NCBI RefSeq assembly: GCF_030817315.1
Contig: NZ_JAUSZF010000001.1
Location: forward strand, 1,410,501-1,474,500
Origin: Sphingomonas faeni
GTDB lineage: Bacteria > Pseudomonadota > Alphaproteobacteria > Sphingomonadales > Sphingomonadaceae
Direction of reading: 5' to 3'
DNA length: 64,000 nt
Shown: piece after piece, positions 47,275 to 58,276 of the stretch
Layout: each line of letters opens with the position of its first letter
Position numbering within the stretch: position 1 is the stretch's first letter
Notes under the pieces: generated by a model
Told to the model about the DNA's origin: nothing
Databases searched by the model: none
What the model saw: the letters and a program-made list of their open reading frames with translations, nothing else
Translations under genes and position numbers: made by a program

Positions 47275-49265
47275 TCGGCTGCCTCCGCGTAATCTTCCCC
47301 ATGGAGAAGTTCGGCGGAGCAGCGCTGCATCGTCGGCGACGCACGGCAGATCGCATTGGTCAGGTAGAAATCCTTGACCGGATAGCCGGCGAGAACGCCC
47401 TGCCCTTCGCCGCTAAGCGAAGGCGGGTTCCACTCGAACGTCGCGAGCGCCTGATGACGCAGCGCAGGCACGTCAGAATACATTTCCTCGCGCAAACCCT
47501 CGAAGCTGTCGAACGGCAGCGTGTGGCCGAGCGTGTCGGACAGCGCTCGGAAGATCGACCAGTCTTCACGCGCGTCGCCCGGTGCGAACACCGCGCGCTC
47601 GCCGCGCTGAACACGCCCTTCGAGATTGACCCACGTCCCCGACTTCTCGGCATAGGTGACACCCGGCAGGATGACGTCGGCAGCCGCCGCACCCTTGTCG
47701 CCGTGATGGCCCACGAACACCTTGAAGCCGGCGAACTTCGAATAATCAACCTCGTCCGCGCCGAGGAAGAAACCGAGCTTCGCCCCCATTACGTCGGCGA
47801 TGCCGCCCTTCTGCGCATAGCCGAGCATCAGCCCTCCCATCCGCGAGGCCGCCATGTGGACGACGTTGAAGCCGTTCCAGCCGTCCTTCACGAGACCCAG
47901 CGTATCGACCAGCTTCAGCGCAGCCGCGTGGCCACCCTTCAGCGCGCCACCACCGACGATCACCATCGGACGCTCCGCATTGCCGAACGCCTCGGTCACC
48001 GCCTCGGGCAGCTTGCCGAGCAGCGACAGATCGTCGCCGAGCCATTCGACCTTGTATGTCAGGTCCGTCTCCGGCCCGATCGCGAAGACCTTCGCGCCCT
48101 TCTTGATCGCCTTGCGCACCCGAGTGTTCACCAGCGGCGCTTCCCAGCGCAGATTGGTACCCACCAGCAGGATCGCATCCGCACGCTCGGTGCCGGCGAT
48201 CGTCGTGTTGAAATTGACCGCGGCGATGCTCGTCGCGTCATAGTCCATGCCGGTCTGACGGCCTTCGAGCAGGCTCGAGCCCATCTTCGCGAGCAGTGCC
48301 TTGGCGGCGTACATCGTCTCGCAATCGACTAGATCGCCAGCGACAGCCGCTACGCTCGACCCGGCGTTGACCGCCTTGATCGCCGCAAACGCTTCATCCC
48401 AGGTTGCGGGCTGGAGCTTGCCGTTCACGCGGACATAGGGCTTGTCGAGACGACGGCGCACGAGGCCGTCGATCGCATGGCGCGTCTTGTCGGTCGCCCA
48501 CTCCTCGTTCACGTCCTCATTGATCCGCGGCACGCAACGCAGCACCTGACGACCGCGGCTGTCGAGCCGGATGTTGGTGCCGACCGCGTCCATCACGTCG
48601 ATCGTCAGCGTCTTGCGCAATTCCCAAGGGCGTGCCTCGAACGCGTACGGCTTCGACGTCAGCGCACCGACCGGGCACAGATCGACGACATTGCCGCTCA
48701 GCTCGCTCTTAACCGCGTTCTCGAGATACGAGGTGATCTGCATGTCCTCGCCGCGGAAGATCGCACCGATCTCCTCGACGCCGGACACTTCCTCGGCGAA
48801 CCGGATGCAGCGCGTGCACTGGATGCAGCGGGTCATGACCGTCTTGACGATCGGCCCCATATACTTCTCGGTGACCGCGCGCTTGTTCTCGTCGTAGCGC
48901 GAATGGCCGCGACCATACGCTACCGACTGGTCCTGGAGATCGCACTCGCCGCCCTGATCGCAGATCGGGCAATCGAGCGGATGGTTGATCAGCAGGAATT
49001 CCATGATGCCCTCGCGGGCATTCTTGACCATCGGCGAGTTGGTGAAGATCTCCTGCTTGTCCGCCGCCGGCAGCGCGCACGACGCCTGCGGCTTGGGCGG
49101 ACCAGGCTTCACCTCGACCAGGCACATCCGGCAATTGCCGGCGATGCTCAGGCGCTCATGATAACAGAAACGCGGGATCTCCTTGCCGGCAAGCTCGCAC
49201 GCCTGCAGCACGGTGGCACCCTGCGGCACCTCGATCTCTACGCCATCGACTTTGACTAAGGGCAT
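47271..49265 (-). CDS. nuoG: NADH-quinone oxidoreductase subunit G
   Basis: NuoG is the largest peripheral subunit and carries several Fe-S clusters. Its 664 residues begin with a ferredoxin domain ([19 protein letters not shown]), then [15 protein letters not shown] and the 4Fe-4S ligands in [18 protein letters not shown]. The molybdopterin-oxidoreductase-like domain that follows has no catalytic role. It starts on the last base of nuoF and overlaps nuoH by four bases. Confidence 0.96.
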   Translation of the reverse strand: MPLVKVDGVEIEVPQGATVLQACELAGKEIPRFCYHERLSIAGNCRMCLVEVKPGPPKPQASCALPAADKQEIFTNSPMVKNAREGIMEFLLINHPLDCPICDQGGECDLQDQSVAYGRGHSRYDENKRAVTEKYMGPIVKTVMTRCIQCTRCIRFAEEVSGVEEIGAIFRGEDMQITSYLENAVKSELSGNVVDLCPVGALTSKPYAFEARPWELRKTLTIDVMDAVGTNIRLDSRGRQVLRCVPRINEDVNEEWATDKTRHAIDGLVRRRLDKPYVRVNGKLQPATWDEAFAAIKAVNAGSSVAAVAGDLVDCETMYAAKALLAKMGSSLLEGRQTGMDYDATSIAAVNFNTTIAGTERADAILLVGTNLRWEAPLVNTRVRKAIKKGAKVFAIGPETDLTYKVEWLGDDLSLLGKLPEAVTEAFGNAERPMVIVGGGALKGGHAAALKLVDTLGLVKDGWNGFNVVHMAASRMGGLMLGYAQKGGIADVMGAKLGFFLGADEVDYSKFAGFKVFVGHHGDKGAAAADVILPGVTYAEKSGTWVNLEGRVQRGERAVFAPGDAREDWSIFRALSDTLGHTLPFDSFEGLREEMYSDVPALRHQALATFEWNPPSLSGEGQGVLAGYPVKDFYLTNAICRASPTMQRCSAELLHGEDYAEAAE

Positions 49266-50566
49266 TACTCTGCGGCTTCCATCATCGGCGCGGTGTCGCC
49301 ACCACGTTCGCGGATACGGCGCTCCATCTCTGGGCGGAAATGCTTGATCAGGCCCTGGATCGGCCACGCTGCGGCATCGCCGAGCGCGCAGATCGAGTGA
49401 CCCTCGACCTGCTTGGTGACCTGCTGAAGCATGTCGATCTCGGACAGTTCGGCGTCGCCGGTGCGCATCCGCTCCATCACGCGCCACATCCAGCCGGTGC
49501 CCTCACGGCACGGCGTGCACTGGCCACAGCTCTCATGCTTGTAGAAATACGAGATGCGGCTGATCGCGCGGACGATGTCGGTCGACTTGTCCATGACGAT
49601 GATCGCCGCGGTACCGAGGCCCGAGCCGACCGCCTTCAGGCCGTCGAAGTCCATCGCGCAGTCCATGATCTGCGCGGCCGGCACCAGCGGCACCGAAGAA
49701 CCGCCCGGGATCACCGCGAGCAGATTGTCCCAACCGCCACGGATACCACCACAATGCGTCTCGATCAGATCGCGGAACGAGATGCTCATCTCCTCCTCGA
49801 CCACGCACGGCTTGTTTACGTGGCCGCTGATCTGGAACAGCTTCGTGCCGCGGTTATTCTCCGCGCCAAAGCTGGAGAACCACGCCGCGCCTCGCCGCAG
49901 GATCGTCGGCGCGACCGCAATCGACTCGACGTTGTTGACCGTCGTCGGGCAGCCATAAAGACCGGCACCCGCCGGGAAAGGTGGCTTCAGCCGCGGCTGG
50001 CCCTTCTTGCCCTCGAGGCTCTCCAACATCGCGGTCTCTTCGCCGCAGATGTACGCGCCGGCGCCCCGGTGCACGAACACGTCGAAGTCATAGCCCGACC
50101 CGCACGCGTTTTTGCCGATGAAGCCGCGATCATAGGCCTCGGCGACCGCCGCGAAGAGCGTCTCGGCCTCGCGAATATACTCGCCGCGGATGTAGATGTA
50201 CGCGGCACGCGCGCGCATCGCGAACCCGGCGATCAATGCGCCCTCGATCAGCTTGTGCGGATCGTGACGGATGATTTCACGATCCTTGCAGCTGCCCGGC
50301 TCGGACTCGTCGGCGTTGATGACGAGGAAGTTCGGCCGGTCCGGCTTCGGCTCCTTCGGCATGAACGACCATTTGGTGCCGGTCGGGAAACCCGCGCCGC
50401 CGCGACCACGCAGGCCCGACGCCTTCATCACGTCGATGATCGCGTCCTGGCCGAGCGCCATCAGATCCTTGGTATTGTCCCAATCGCCGCGCATGATCGC
50501 TGCGTCGATAGTCCACGGCTGGAAACCGTAGACGTTGGTAAAGATGCGGTCCTTGTCGGCGAGCAT
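49265..50566 (-). CDS. nuoF: NADH-quinone oxidoreductase subunit F
   Basis: NuoF binds NADH and FMN and holds cluster N3. The 433-residue protein has [15 protein letters not shown] (NADH/FMN loop), [30 protein letters not shown] and the cluster ligands [15 protein letters not shown] 50566 overlaps the nuoE stop by one base. The C-terminal tail is rich in Glu and Met. Confidence 0.97.
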   Translation of the reverse strand: MLADKDRIFTNVYGFQPWTIDAAIMRGDWDNTKDLMALGQDAIIDVMKASGLRGRGGAGFPTGTKWSFMPKEPKPDRPNFLVINADESEPGSCKDREIIRHDPHKLIEGALIAGFAMRARAAYIYIRGEYIREAETLFAAVAEAYDRGFIGKNACGSGYDFDVFVHRGAGAYICGEETAMLESLEGKKGQPRLKPPFPAGAGLYGCPTTVNNVESIAVAPTILRRGAAWFSSFGAENNRGTKLFQISGHVNKPCVVEEEMSISFRDLIETHCGGIRGGWDNLLAVIPGGSSVPLVPAAQIMDCAMDFDGLKAVGSGLGTAAIIVMDKSTDIVRAISRISYFYKHESCGQCTPCREGTGWMWRVMERMRTGDAELSEIDMLQQVTKQVEGHSICALGDAAAWPIQGLIKHFRPEMERRIRERGGDTAPMMEAAE

Positions 50567-51234
50567 CAGGCCCACTCCCCCCGGTAATCGTGGTTCGCAT
50601 CGACCATCGCCTTCAGCGAGGTCGGGCCGCCTTCGGGGCAGCTCGCGCGACGGCCGAATTGCGGCCCCGGCGTCGGGTGCCCGCCATTGGCCAGCGCTTC
50701 GAGGATCTCGGTCGTCTTGTCGTAATCGAGGTCTTCGAAGTTGTCGTCGTTGATCTGCACCATCGGCGCGTTCGCGCAAGTGCCAAGGCACTCGACCTCG
50801 GTCAGCGTGAACATGCCGTCCGGCGTCGTACCGCCCTTGACCAGCCCGCGGTTCTTGCACGCGGCAAGGACATCGTCCGACCCACGCAGCATGCACGGCG
50901 TCGTACCGCAGACCTGAACGTGGAAACGACCGACCGGCGCGAGATTGAACATCGTGTAGAAGGTCACGACCTCGTACACGCGCATGTACGGCACGCCGAT
51001 CTGGCGCGCGACGAACTCGATCACCGGAACCGGCAACCAGCCCTGCGTCTGCGTTTCCGCCCCAACCTGACGCTGCGCCAGATCGAGCAACGGGATCGAC
51101 GCCGACTGCTCGCGACCCTTGGGATAGCGCCCGAGGATCTCGTTCGCCTTCACTTGGTTCTCGTCCGTCCACGCGAACGAACCCCAGCGTGCGCGGGTCT
51201 CGGCCTCGTCGGGAATTTTTGGTGCTTCAGCCAT
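50566..51234 (-). CDS. nuoE: NADH-quinone oxidoreductase subunit E
   Basis: NuoE is the thioredoxin-like subunit with the 2Fe-2S cluster N1a. The 222-residue protein has cluster ligands in [13 protein letters not shown] and [17 protein letters not shown] conserved N-terminal helical region contains [11 protein letters not shown]. It starts on the last base of the upstream small ORF and ends on the nuoF start. Confidence 0.96.
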   Translation of the reverse strand: MAEAPKIPDEAETRARWGSFAWTDENQVKANEILGRYPKGREQSASIPLLDLAQRQVGAETQTQGWLPVPVIEFVARQIGVPYMRVYEVVTFYTMFNLAPVGRFHVQVCGTTPCMLRGSDDVLAACKNRGLVKGGTTPDGMFTLTEVECLGTCANAPMVQINDDNFEDLDYDKTTEILEALANGGHPTPGPQFGRRASCPEGGPTSLKAMVDANHDYRGEWA

Positions 51235-51476
51235 CAGCCGTGATCCGTAAGTTCTAGGCGACGTTCGATCCGCTCGACCCGATCAGACAGCCGATCGAGC
51301 CGCGAATTGACGCCGGAAATCGCGATGATCGAACTGCCGAGATGCTCCTCGACCATCGTCATCCGCGTCTTGAGATCGCGGACGTCGAATTTCATCTCGG
51401 ACATATCGCCCTGCATCTTCTGCAGAACCGAATAGATCAGCTCGTTGGTCACTGCGCCGTTCTGTGCGGTGGTCAT
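51234..51476 (-). CDS. small coiled-coil protein inside the nuo operon, unknown function
   Basis: The 80-residue frame lies exactly between nuoD and nuoE. ATG 51476 overlaps the nuoD stop (ATGA), and its own stop overlaps the nuoE ATG by one base, so it is translationally coupled on both sides. The protein is hydrophilic and predicted helical, with heptad-like segments [20 protein letters not shown] and [18 protein letters not shown]. It is not one of the 14 core Nuo subunits. It could be an assembly or accessory factor of complex I, which is inference from position alone. Confidence 0.75.
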   Translation of the reverse strand: MTTAQNGAVTNELIYSVLQKMQGDMSEMKFDVRDLKTRMTMVEEHLGSSIIAISGVNSRLDRLSDRVERIERRLELTDHG

Positions 51477-52708
51477 CGGTCGCACTCGCCGAACACGATA
51501 TCCATCGCGCCGAGGATCGCGGTCGTATCCGCCAGCATGTGGCCCTTCGCCATGAAGTCCATGGCTTGCAGATGCGAGAACGCGGTCGGGCGGATCTTGC
51601 AGCGGTACGGCTTGTTCGAGCCATCGGCGACCAGATACACGCCGAACTCGCCTTTGGGGCTTTCAGTGGCAACATAGACGTCGCCGGCGGGCACGTGGAA
51701 GCCCTCGGTATAGAGCTTGAAGTGATGGATCAGCGCTTCCATCGACTGCTTCATCTCGGCGCGCTTGGGCGGCACGACCTTGCGATCGAGCGACGCAATC
51801 GGCCCCTCGGGCATATCGCGCAGGCACTGCTTCATGATCCGTGCCGACTGACGCACTTCCTCGACGCGCACCATGAACCGGTCATAGCAATCGCCGCGCG
51901 TGCCGACCGGCACGTCGAAGTCCATCTTGGCGTACACGTCATAAGGCTGCGACTTGCGCAAATCCCAAGCAATGCCCGAACCGCGGATCATCGGGCCGGA
52001 AAAGCCCCATTTGATCGCGTCGTCGCGGCTGACCACGGCGATGTCGACGTTGCGCTGCTTGAAGATGCGGTTGTCCGCGACAAGCGAGATCGCATCCTCG
52101 AACAGCCGCGGCAGGCGCGTGTCGAGCCAGTCGCCGATATCGGCGAGCAGCTTCAACGGTGCATCCTGATGCACGCCACCCGGACGGAAATAGTTCGAAT
52201 GCATGCGCGCGCCGCTCACGCGCTCGAAGAAGTTCATGCAGTCTTCGCGGATCTCGAACAACCACAGGTTCGGCGTCATCGCACCGACGTCCATGACGTG
52301 CGACCCGAGGTTGAGCATGTGGTTCGAAATGCGCGTCAGCTCGGCGAAGAACACCCGCAGATACTGCGCGCGCTCCGGCACTTCGAGGTCGAGCAGCTTC
52401 TCGACCGCCAGCACCCAGCTATGCTCCATGCACAGCGGCGAGCAGTAATCGAGCCGGTCGAAATACGGCAGCGCCTGCGTGTAGGTCTTGTACTCGATCA
52501 GCTTCTCGGTGCCGCGGTGAAGCAGGCCGACATGCGGATCGACGCGCTCGACGATCTCGCCATCGAGCTCCATGACGAGGCGCAACACGCCGTGCGCCGC
52601 CGGATGCTGCGGACCGAAATTGATCGTGTAGTTCTGGATCGTGACGTCGCCGGTCGTCGGATCGGAAGCGTCAGCCTCGCCCAGAACCTCCTCTACGTAC
52701 AGCCTCAC
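51473..52708 (-). CDS. nuoD: NADH-quinone oxidoreductase subunit D
   Basis: NuoD forms the quinone-binding site together with NuoB. The 411-residue protein has [20 protein letters not shown] (site His), [32 protein letters not shown], and the normal C-terminus [14 protein letters not shown]. The start is GTG 52708, overlapping the nuoC stop. An N-terminal extension of about 20 residues ([18 protein letters not shown]) precedes the conserved core. Confidence 0.96.
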   Translation of the reverse strand: MRLYVEEVLGEADASDPTTGDVTIQNYTINFGPQHPAAHGVLRLVMELDGEIVERVDPHVGLLHRGTEKLIEYKTYTQALPYFDRLDYCSPLCMEHSWVLAVEKLLDLEVPERAQYLRVFFAELTRISNHMLNLGSHVMDVGAMTPNLWLFEIREDCMNFFERVSGARMHSNYFRPGGVHQDAPLKLLADIGDWLDTRLPRLFEDAISLVADNRIFKQRNVDIAVVSRDDAIKWGFSGPMIRGSGIAWDLRKSQPYDVYAKMDFDVPVGTRGDCYDRFMVRVEEVRQSARIMKQCLRDMPEGPIASLDRKVVPPKRAEMKQSMEALIHHFKLYTEGFHVPAGDVYVATESPKGEFGVYLVADGSNKPYRCKIRPTAFSHLQAMDFMAKGHMLADTTAILGAMDIVFGECDR

Positions 52709-53553
52709 TGGTTCTGTCCTCCGCCCTTGGTCGGGATGACATCCGACTCCACGGGCTTGTCCTGCTTTTGGTTGCCAGCATTGGCGTCACCCGAACCGGT
52801 TTGCGCCGTCCCCTGCGCGTCCTTCTTGGCATAGGACTCGCTCGGTGCGTCCGGCGCCTTGGTCGCGCTCTGCGCCGCATCCGCCTTGACGATCGTGTCG
52901 GCCTTGAGTGGCGTAGGTGCGCCCTTGGCCTCGGGCAGCGCGCCCTTCTCGTCGCCGGGAAGCACGTACTCGGCACCTTCCCACGGGCTCATGAAATCGA
53001 ACGTCCGGAAGTCCTGCGCGAGCTGCACGGGCTCGTACACCACGCGCTTCGACTCTTCCGAATAGCGCAGCTCGACATACCCGGTCAGCGGGAAGTCCTT
53101 GCGCTGCGGATGACCACGGAAGCCGTAATCGGTCAGGATGCGCCGCAGGTCCGGATTGCCGCTGAAGAGCACGCCGTACATGTCGTACACTTCGCGCTCG
53201 AGCCAGCCGGCGACCGGCCAGATGCCCGTCACCGACGGCACCGGCTTTTCCTCGTCGGTCGCGACATGCACGCGCAAACGGTGGTTCCGCGTGAGCGACA
53301 GCATGCAATAGACGACCTCGAACCGCTCAGGCCGATCCGGATAGTCGACGCCGGCGATCTCCATGAGCTGCTGATAGGCAAGCCCCGGCGTGTCGCGCAG
53401 CGCGATCATCGCGTCGTAAAGGTCCTCGCGACGAACGTGCAGCGCGACTTCGCCGACATGATCGACCGCGTCGAGCAGCATGCCGCCAAGCGCAGCGCGC
53501 GCCGTGTCGATCACGCCGTCGTTCGACGCATAAGCGGGTGCGGGAGCCCTCAA
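52705..53553 (-). CDS. nuoC: NADH-quinone oxidoreductase subunit C with low-complexity C-terminal extension
   Basis: NuoC is a peripheral-arm subunit near the quinone site. The core (about 15-203) has the signature [39 protein letters not shown], and [20 protein letters not shown]. Some 79 further residues (about 204-282) are Ala/Lys/Asp/Gly-rich and disordered-looking, making the protein longer than the usual 200. The start is TTG 53553, overlapping the nuoB stop; GTG 53514 is an alternative. Confidence 0.93.
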   Translation of the reverse strand: MRAPAPAYASNDGVIDTARAALGGMLLDAVDHVGEVALHVRREDLYDAMIALRDTPGLAYQQLMEIAGVDYPDRPERFEVVYCMLSLTRNHRLRVHVATDEEKPVPSVTGIWPVAGWLEREVYDMYGVLFSGNPDLRRILTDYGFRGHPQRKDFPLTGYVELRYSEESKRVVYEPVQLAQDFRTFDFMSPWEGAEYVLPGDEKGALPEAKGAPTPLKADTIVKADAAQSATKAPDAPSESYAKKDAQGTAQTGSGDANAGNQKQDKPVESDVIPTKGGGQNQ

Positions 53554-54119
53554 CGCTCAATGCTCCCGGACCGCCGGATCTTCCGCTGCAACTGCATGAT
53601 ACCGTACAACAACGCCTCAGCCGTCGGCGGGCACCCGGGGACGTAGATGTCCACCGGCACGATCCGGTCGCAACCACGCACGACGCTGTAGCTGTAGTGA
53701 TAATAGCCGCCGCCGTTCGCACACGATCCCATCGAGATCACGTACTTCGGCTCCGACATCTGGTCATAGACCTTGCGCAGCGCAGGCGCCATCTTGTTGC
53801 ACAGCGTGCCGGCGACGATCATCACGTCCGACTGGCGCGGGGACGCGCGCGGTGCAGCGCCGAAGCGCTCGAGATCATAGCGCGGCATGTTGACGTGGAT
53901 CATCTCGACCGCGCAGCAGGCGAGCCCGAACGTCATCCACCACAGCGAGCCGGTACGCGCCCACTGGAACAGCTCCTCGGTCGACGTGACGAGGAAACCC
54001 TTGTCCGTCAGCTCACCGTTCAATCCGTCGAAAAAGCCCTGATCGGGCGGCACCAGCGAGCTGGAGGCACCGAGTGCGGGCTGAAGCTCTACTCCCAATC
54101 GAGTGCTCCCTTCTTCCAT
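53550..54119 (-). CDS. nuoB: NADH-quinone oxidoreductase subunit B
   Basis: NuoB holds the terminal cluster N2. The 189-residue protein has [13 protein letters not shown] (two adjacent Cys ligands), the third ligand in [19 protein letters not shown] and the fourth in [15 protein letters not shown] 54119 overlaps nuoA by 31 bases; an earlier ATG at 54173 gives a longer, less family-like start. It ends at TGA overlapping the nuoC TTG. Confidence 0.95.
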   Translation of the reverse strand: MEEGSTRLGVELQPALGASSSLVPPDQGFFDGLNGELTDKGFLVTSTEELFQWARTGSLWWMTFGLACCAVEMIHVNMPRYDLERFGAAPRASPRQSDVMIVAGTLCNKMAPALRKVYDQMSEPKYVISMGSCANGGGYYHYSYSVVRGCDRIVPVDIYVPGCPPTAEALLYGIMQLQRKIRRSGSIER

Positions 54120-54463
54120 GCGTAGACGAGGCCAAGGGCCAATTCGCCGATAAAGATCATCATCGAAATCCACGCGGTCCAGCCGAGCGTGAAGACCGAG
54201 ACGGCCCAGGGATACAGGAACGCGGCCTCAAGATCGAAGATGATGAAGAGGATGGCGATCAGGTAGAAACGTACGTCGAACTGGCTGCGCGGATCCTCGA
54301 ATGCGGGGAAGCCGCACTCGTATTCGCTGAGCTTCTCGGGCGTAGGCTTGTGCGACCCCGTGAGACGCGAAACGGCCATCGGCAGGAACACGAACGTGCT
54401 CGACAATGCGATAGCGACCCCGAGGAACAGGAGGATCGGAAGATAGTGCGACAGGTCGACCAA
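54089..54463 (-). CDS. nuoA: NADH-quinone oxidoreductase subunit A
   Basis: NuoA is a three-helix membrane subunit that opens the operon. The 124-residue protein has the conserved loop [20 protein letters not shown] and helix [20 protein letters not shown]. The first codon appears to be TTG 54463 (preceded by GAGAAG); no in-frame ATG lies upstream. The spacer before it is long and repeat-filled, so the promoter should lie within about 54464-54700. Confidence 0.93.
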   Translation of the reverse strand: MVDLSHYLPILLFLGVAIALSSTFVFLPMAVSRLTGSHKPTPEKLSEYECGFPAFEDPRSQFDVRFYLIAILFIIFDLEAAFLYPWAVSVFTLGWTAWISMMIFIGELALGLVYAWKKGALDWE

Positions 54464-54942
54464 ATTGCTTCTCGCAAGTGCGAACGGAACGGGGCCGCTT
54501 TAGGCCGATGGGGGGTCCGGGGCAAGGCTAGGAGGGTGTGAGAATCACTCGCAACAGGGAGACGGGGTGGCGGTAAACATGCGTTACTTGATGCGCGAGC
54601 GCAGGCGGCGGTCGGCGATGACGGCTTCGTCCCCGATCTTGATCCGTCACCTCGGACGTTTGGGTGCGTGCCCCCCTGTAGGAACGATGAGGCCGCGTCC
54701 GAATGACAACCCTCTCTTCCTTGTTCTCCCGCGAAGGCGGGAGCCCAGTCTGGATCCTCGCCTTCGCGGGGAAACATACTACCGTTGCTCCAAGCGGATT
54801 GACGCCCCCACTGCCCGTCATCCTGACGAAAGTCAGGATCCAGGGTTCCAAACGGAAACTTTCGTGGCTCTGGATCCTGACTTTCGTCAGGATGACGGAA
54901 AAGAAGCCGGTCCGCCTTAAAACTCGTTACGACCCGTCGGCC
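54464..54942. repeat. 479-base spacer upstream of nuoA with two repeat pairs
   Basis: No gene is supported here. A GAAGGC-family inverted pair lies at 54723-54774 (GTTCTCCCGCGAAGGCGGGA and GCCTTCGCGGGGAAAC). A pair of CATCCTGACGAAAGTCAGGA palindromes lies in inverted orientation at 54816-54900. The nuo promoter is expected in the repeat-free part nearest nuoA. Confidence 0.8.
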
Positions 54943-55755
54943 TTAGCGTAGCGCGCCGGCCACCAGCTTATGCAGCCGCGAATGCAGCGCATCGTTCGCC
55001 GCCAGGAACTCGTTGCGCTCCATCGCACGATCGCCACCACGGAAGTCGGTAACGAAACCGCCGGCCTCCTTCACCAGTAGCATGCCGGCCGCGACGTCCC
55101 AAGGCTTCAGGTTCGATTCCCAGAAGCCGTCGAAACGCCCGGCTGCAAGCCATGCCAGATCGAGCGCCGCAGCGCCTAGGCGACGAATTCCCGCAACCTC
55201 GGGCGCAACCGCACCGAAAATTCGGCTCCACTGCGCGAAGTCGCCATGCCCCAGGAATGGAATCCCCGTTGCGATCAGCGATTCGGACAGATCGCGCCGC
55301 GACGACACGCGCAGGCGCTGGTCGGTGAGCCATGCCCCCCGGCCCTTCTCGGCCCAGAAGCTCTCGTCGGTCAGCGGCTGGTATACCAGAGCAGTCGTAA
55401 CTTCGCGCTTGCCGTTCGGCATCGGCTCCTCGACCGCGATCGAGATGCAGAAATGCGGGATGCCGTGGAGGAAGTTCGACGTCCCATCGAGCGGATCGAC
55501 GATGAAGCGCGGTTTGTTCGGGTCGCCCTCGACCTCGCCGCGCTCCTCCATGAGCATGCCCCAATCGGGACGGGCGTGGCTGAGCTCTTCGAAGATCGTC
55601 TGCTCGGCGCGCTGGTCGGCTTGGCTGACGAAGTCGGCCGGACCCTTGCGGCTCACCTGGAGCTGCTGGACCTCGTTGAAGTCGCGACGCAGGCGCGGCG
55701 CGGCCTTGCGGGCGGCGCGCTCGATGACGGTCATGATGCCGGAATGGCTGGGCAT
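54943..55755 (-). CDS. suhB: inositol monophosphatase family protein (SuhB-like)
   Basis: This Mg-dependent phosphatase acts on inositol phosphates or related substrates. The 270 residues hold all family motifs: LMEERGEVEGD (metal Glu), FIVDPLDGTSNFLHGIPHF (metal Asp and Thr) and KPWDVAAGMLLVKEAGG. In E. coli SuhB also serves ribosomal RNA transcription antitermination; whether that holds here is unknown. ATG 55755 is used; the ATG six codons in (MTVIERAARKAAP) is also possible. Confidence 0.88.
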   Translation of the reverse strand: MPSHSGIMTVIERAARKAAPRLRRDFNEVQQLQVSRKGPADFVSQADQRAEQTIFEELSHARPDWGMLMEERGEVEGDPNKPRFIVDPLDGTSNFLHGIPHFCISIAVEEPMPNGKREVTTALVYQPLTDESFWAEKGRGAWLTDQRLRVSSRRDLSESLIATGIPFLGHGDFAQWSRIFGAVAPEVAGIRRLGAAALDLAWLAAGRFDGFWESNLKPWDVAAGMLLVKEAGGFVTDFRGGDRAMERNEFLAANDALHSRLHKLVAGALR

Positions 55756-55769
55756 TTTAATTTAACTCC

Positions 55770-55909
55770 CCCCTCCCGCATGCGGGAGGGGCCGGGGGTG
55801 GGCTCGCGCTATCGTCGTCGCGCAACATCTAGGTAATCGCGCCATTATCGTTGCGCGATGTGGAGGGCGGGCGCCCACCCCCCGGCCCCCTCCCGCTTGC
55901 GGGAGGGGG
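55770..55909. repeat. inverted CCCTCCCGC/GCGGGAGGG repeat pair
   Basis: Palindromes CCCCTCCCGCATGCGGGAGG (from 55770) and CCCCTCCCGCTTGCGGGAGG (from 55887) sit in the spacer between efp and the phosphatase gene, with GC-rich wings in opposite orientation (GGCCGGGGGTGGGC near 55791, GCCCACCCCCCGGCC near 55873). It is the family found inside trpG. Confidence 0.85.
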
Positions 55910-55917
55910 AGCAGATT

Positions 55918-56481
55918 TTAGTCTGCGCGCCTTACGTAAGTCTGCTCGTACACATCGACGACGATCCGCGTACCCGCGCCGATATGCGGCGGGACCATCA
56001 CGCGGACGCCGTTCTCCAGCACCGCGGGCTTGTAGCTCGACGACGCGGTCTGCCCCTTCACGACGGCATCCGCCTCGACGATCAACGCCTCGATCGTGTC
56101 GGGTAGCTGGACCGATATCGGCCGCTCTTCCCAGAGCTCCATCACGACGTCCATGCCGTCCTGCAGGAACGCCGCGGCGTCGCCCAGGATGTCCGCGTCG
56201 AGCGAAATCTGCTCGTAATTGATCTTGTCCATGAAGGTGAGCATGTCGCCTTCGCGGAACAGGAACTGGAAGTCGACGGTCTCGAGCCGCACCTTCTCGA
56301 CGCTCTCGGCGGAGCGGAAACGGGTGTTGTTCTTGCGGCCGTCGATGAGGTTCTTCATCTCGACCTGCATATAAGCACCGCCCTTGCCAGGCTGAGTGTG
56401 CTGAATCTTGACGGCGCGCCAGATGCCGCCCTCATATTCGAGGATGTTGCCGGGACGAATCTCGACCGCGTTGATCTTCAT
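55918..56481 (-). CDS. efp: elongation factor P
   Basis: EF-P relieves ribosome stalling at polyproline stretches. The 187-residue protein has the KOW-like N-terminus ([20 protein letters not shown]), the tip loop [18 protein letters not shown] with Lys33 at the modifiable position, and two OB-type domains ending [20 protein letters not shown]. Retention of Lys at the tip is compatible with EpmA-type lysylation, but no epmA/epmB is seen here. Confidence 0.96.
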   Translation of the reverse strand: MKINAVEIRPGNILEYEGGIWRAVKIQHTQPGKGGAYMQVEMKNLIDGRKNNTRFRSAESVEKVRLETVDFQFLFREGDMLTFMDKINYEQISLDADILGDAAAFLQDGMDVVMELWEERPISVQLPDTIEALIVEADAVVKGQTASSSYKPAVLENGVRVMVPPHIGAGTRIVVDVYEQTYVRRAD

Positions 56482-56567
56482 GACCGATTCCTGCTGGAAA
56501 GAGCTAGGGGCCGTCCACGAAGCCTGGCCTTGAGGCCTGGCTCTGCGGAAACCCGAAGCGGCGGGCT

Positions 56568-57173
56568 TTAGCGGGCGCGCTCGCGTCCGGCAAGCAGCGG
56601 GTACGGGTTCACGTTCTCGCCCTGGTACCAGCGCTCGCCCGGCTGCATCTTGGTCAGCCCGAAATGCAGGTGGTAATTGCCCGCCCCAGCGTCGCCGGTA
56701 TCACCGACATAGCCGAGCGTATCGCCCGCCCTAACCGCCATGCCTTCGCGAATGCCGTCCGCGTACCCGGCAAGGTGCGCGTAGTAATAGGTCCAGCGCC
56801 GATCGGGCGAACGTACGTAGACCGTAATCCCGCCCAGGCCGCTCTGGAACAGCTTCTCAATCCGGCCCGGCGCGGCGGCGACGACCGGCGTGCCACCCGC
56901 CGCCATGATGTCCGCCCCACGATGGCCGCGAAGGCCGCCGCCCCGCGCATCGTTCCAGCTATCCGCGATCGCCTTCCGCGGAACACCGGCGACCGGAACG
57001 GCCAGAGCCCGGGGCGTCACGGAAACGGCGGCGACCTCGACGGATGGCGCAGACTCGCGCCACGGCACCCTCCGCTCGACGCCGCTACCGCTGCTGCCGA
57101 ACGACAGCATCGAGGCGAACGTGGCTGCGACGACGACGATCAACCCGAGAATGATCCAGAACGTGCGCGTCAT
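56568..57173 (-). CDS. M23 family metallopeptidase, membrane-anchored
   Basis: The 201-residue protein has an N-terminal membrane anchor (about 5-22, [18 protein letters not shown]) and a LytM/M23 domain with the zinc motifs GHRGAD (HxxxD) and YHLHFG (HxH). It should cleave peptidoglycan cross-bridges in the periplasm, or regulate amidases if catalytically weak. Both metal motifs appear intact. It begins four bases after the L,D-transpeptidase stop on the same strand, so the two cell-wall genes form an operon. Confidence 0.88.
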   Translation of the reverse strand: MTRTFWIILGLIVVVAATFASMLSFGSSGSGVERRVPWRESAPSVEVAAVSVTPRALAVPVAGVPRKAIADSWNDARGGGLRGHRGADIMAAGGTPVVAAAPGRIEKLFQSGLGGITVYVRSPDRRWTYYYAHLAGYADGIREGMAVRAGDTLGYVGDTGDAGAGNYHLHFGLTKMQPGERWYQGENVNPYPLLAGRERAR

Positions 57174-57177
57174 CGCA

Positions 57178-58197
57178 TTACGCCTGGAAGACGGCCTTGG
57201 TCCCCGGCTTGATCATCATCGACAGCCGCGCCGCATCCCAGTTGGTCAGGCGGATGCAGCCATGGCTCTCCGCGCGCCCGATCGTCTCCGGGTTCGGCGT
57301 GCCGTGAATGCCGTAATGATCCTTCGACAAATCCATCCAGACGACCCCGACCGGACCGTTCGGACCCGGCGGCAGCATTTCCTTCTGCTGCCCCTTCTTG
57401 GCATCCCAGAACAGCGCAGGGTTGAAATGAAACTTCGGATTGTAGTCGGAGCCCTTTATCGTCCACCTCCCGAGCGGCAGCGGATCGTGGCTCGACCCCA
57501 TAGTCGCGGAAAACTGCGCGATCAGCTTGTCGTTCGCGTCGAGCACGCGGAGCACGCCGTCGGACTTGTCGACGACGACATGATCCGCCTGCGGTTGCTT
57601 CGCATCGACGTTCAGCATGTTGAGGGTCGCGACCCAATCGGGCCGGTACTTGGCGTCGTAAGCGCGCGATGTCGGCAAGGCGTTCGGGAACACGACCTTT
57701 GTGCCGGGCGAGAGCTTCGTGCTCGGCGAGTTCAGCGCCATGATCACGGCGGGAGTCGTGTGGAACATCTCGCCGAGCTTCTCCATCACGGTACGATAGC
57801 CAAGGGTCTGGAGTTCGGCCTGCTTGGCGGGATCCTTGGGCAATGGATTGACGAACGGCCCGGCCAGCATCTCGGGCGTCAGCGCGATCGCCACGGTCGG
57901 TCGCGCGGCGCGATACGGATACAGCGCCTGCAACGTTCGCGCATCGGACTTGCCGGTGATCGGCAGGCCCTGGGCTTCCTGAAATCCCTTCAGCGCCGCG
58001 ACGAGCGACTGGCCTCCGCGACCGTCGAGCACGCCTGGCCCGAAGCCGAGATGATCGAGGATCACCTGCACGTGGAGAATGTTGCGGTCGATCGGCACCG
58101 GCTTGGTCGGCGGCGTCTGCGCCACTGCTGATGCCGCTCCGAGCAGGCAAGCCGCCAGAACCGAAGCTTTCGTCACAAATGCCGTCATGCCCGTCAT
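57178..58197 (-). CDS. L,D-transpeptidase (YkuD domain) with peptidoglycan-binding domain
   Basis: The 339-residue exported protein has a signal peptide (ASVLAACLLGAASAVAQ), a PG_binding_1-like domain (about 40-90, HVQVILDHLGFGPGVLDGRG), a LysM-like middle region (about 130-170) and a YkuD catalytic domain with HGTPNPETIGRAESHGCIRL (Cys nucleophile and His). It makes meso-DAP cross-links or attaches proteins to peptidoglycan. The start could be ATG 58197 or 58188. It is followed closely by the M23 gene. Confidence 0.9.
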   Translation of the reverse strand: MTGMTAFVTKASVLAACLLGAASAVAQTPPTKPVPIDRNILHVQVILDHLGFGPGVLDGRGGQSLVAALKGFQEAQGLPITGKSDARTLQALYPYRAARPTVAIALTPEMLAGPFVNPLPKDPAKQAELQTLGYRTVMEKLGEMFHTTPAVIMALNSPSTKLSPGTKVVFPNALPTSRAYDAKYRPDWVATLNMLNVDAKQPQADHVVVDKSDGVLRVLDANDKLIAQFSATMGSSHDPLPLGRWTIKGSDYNPKFHFNPALFWDAKKGQQKEMLPPGPNGPVGVVWMDLSKDHYGIHGTPNPETIGRAESHGCIRLTNWDAARLSMMIKPGTKAVFQA

Positions 58198-58276
58198 CCC
58201 AAACCGTTACGCTTCTGCATCAAACGGTCGGGGGCGACGGTTGTTTCCGCTCTAGAAAACAACCGCGGCACCGCCC

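Noticed and set aside
54528..54851. 107-codon minus-strand frame in the nuoA upstream spacer
   Set aside because: It is a translation of palindromic repeats (PSRENKEE, SPAKAG-type strings) that recurs wherever the repeats occur.
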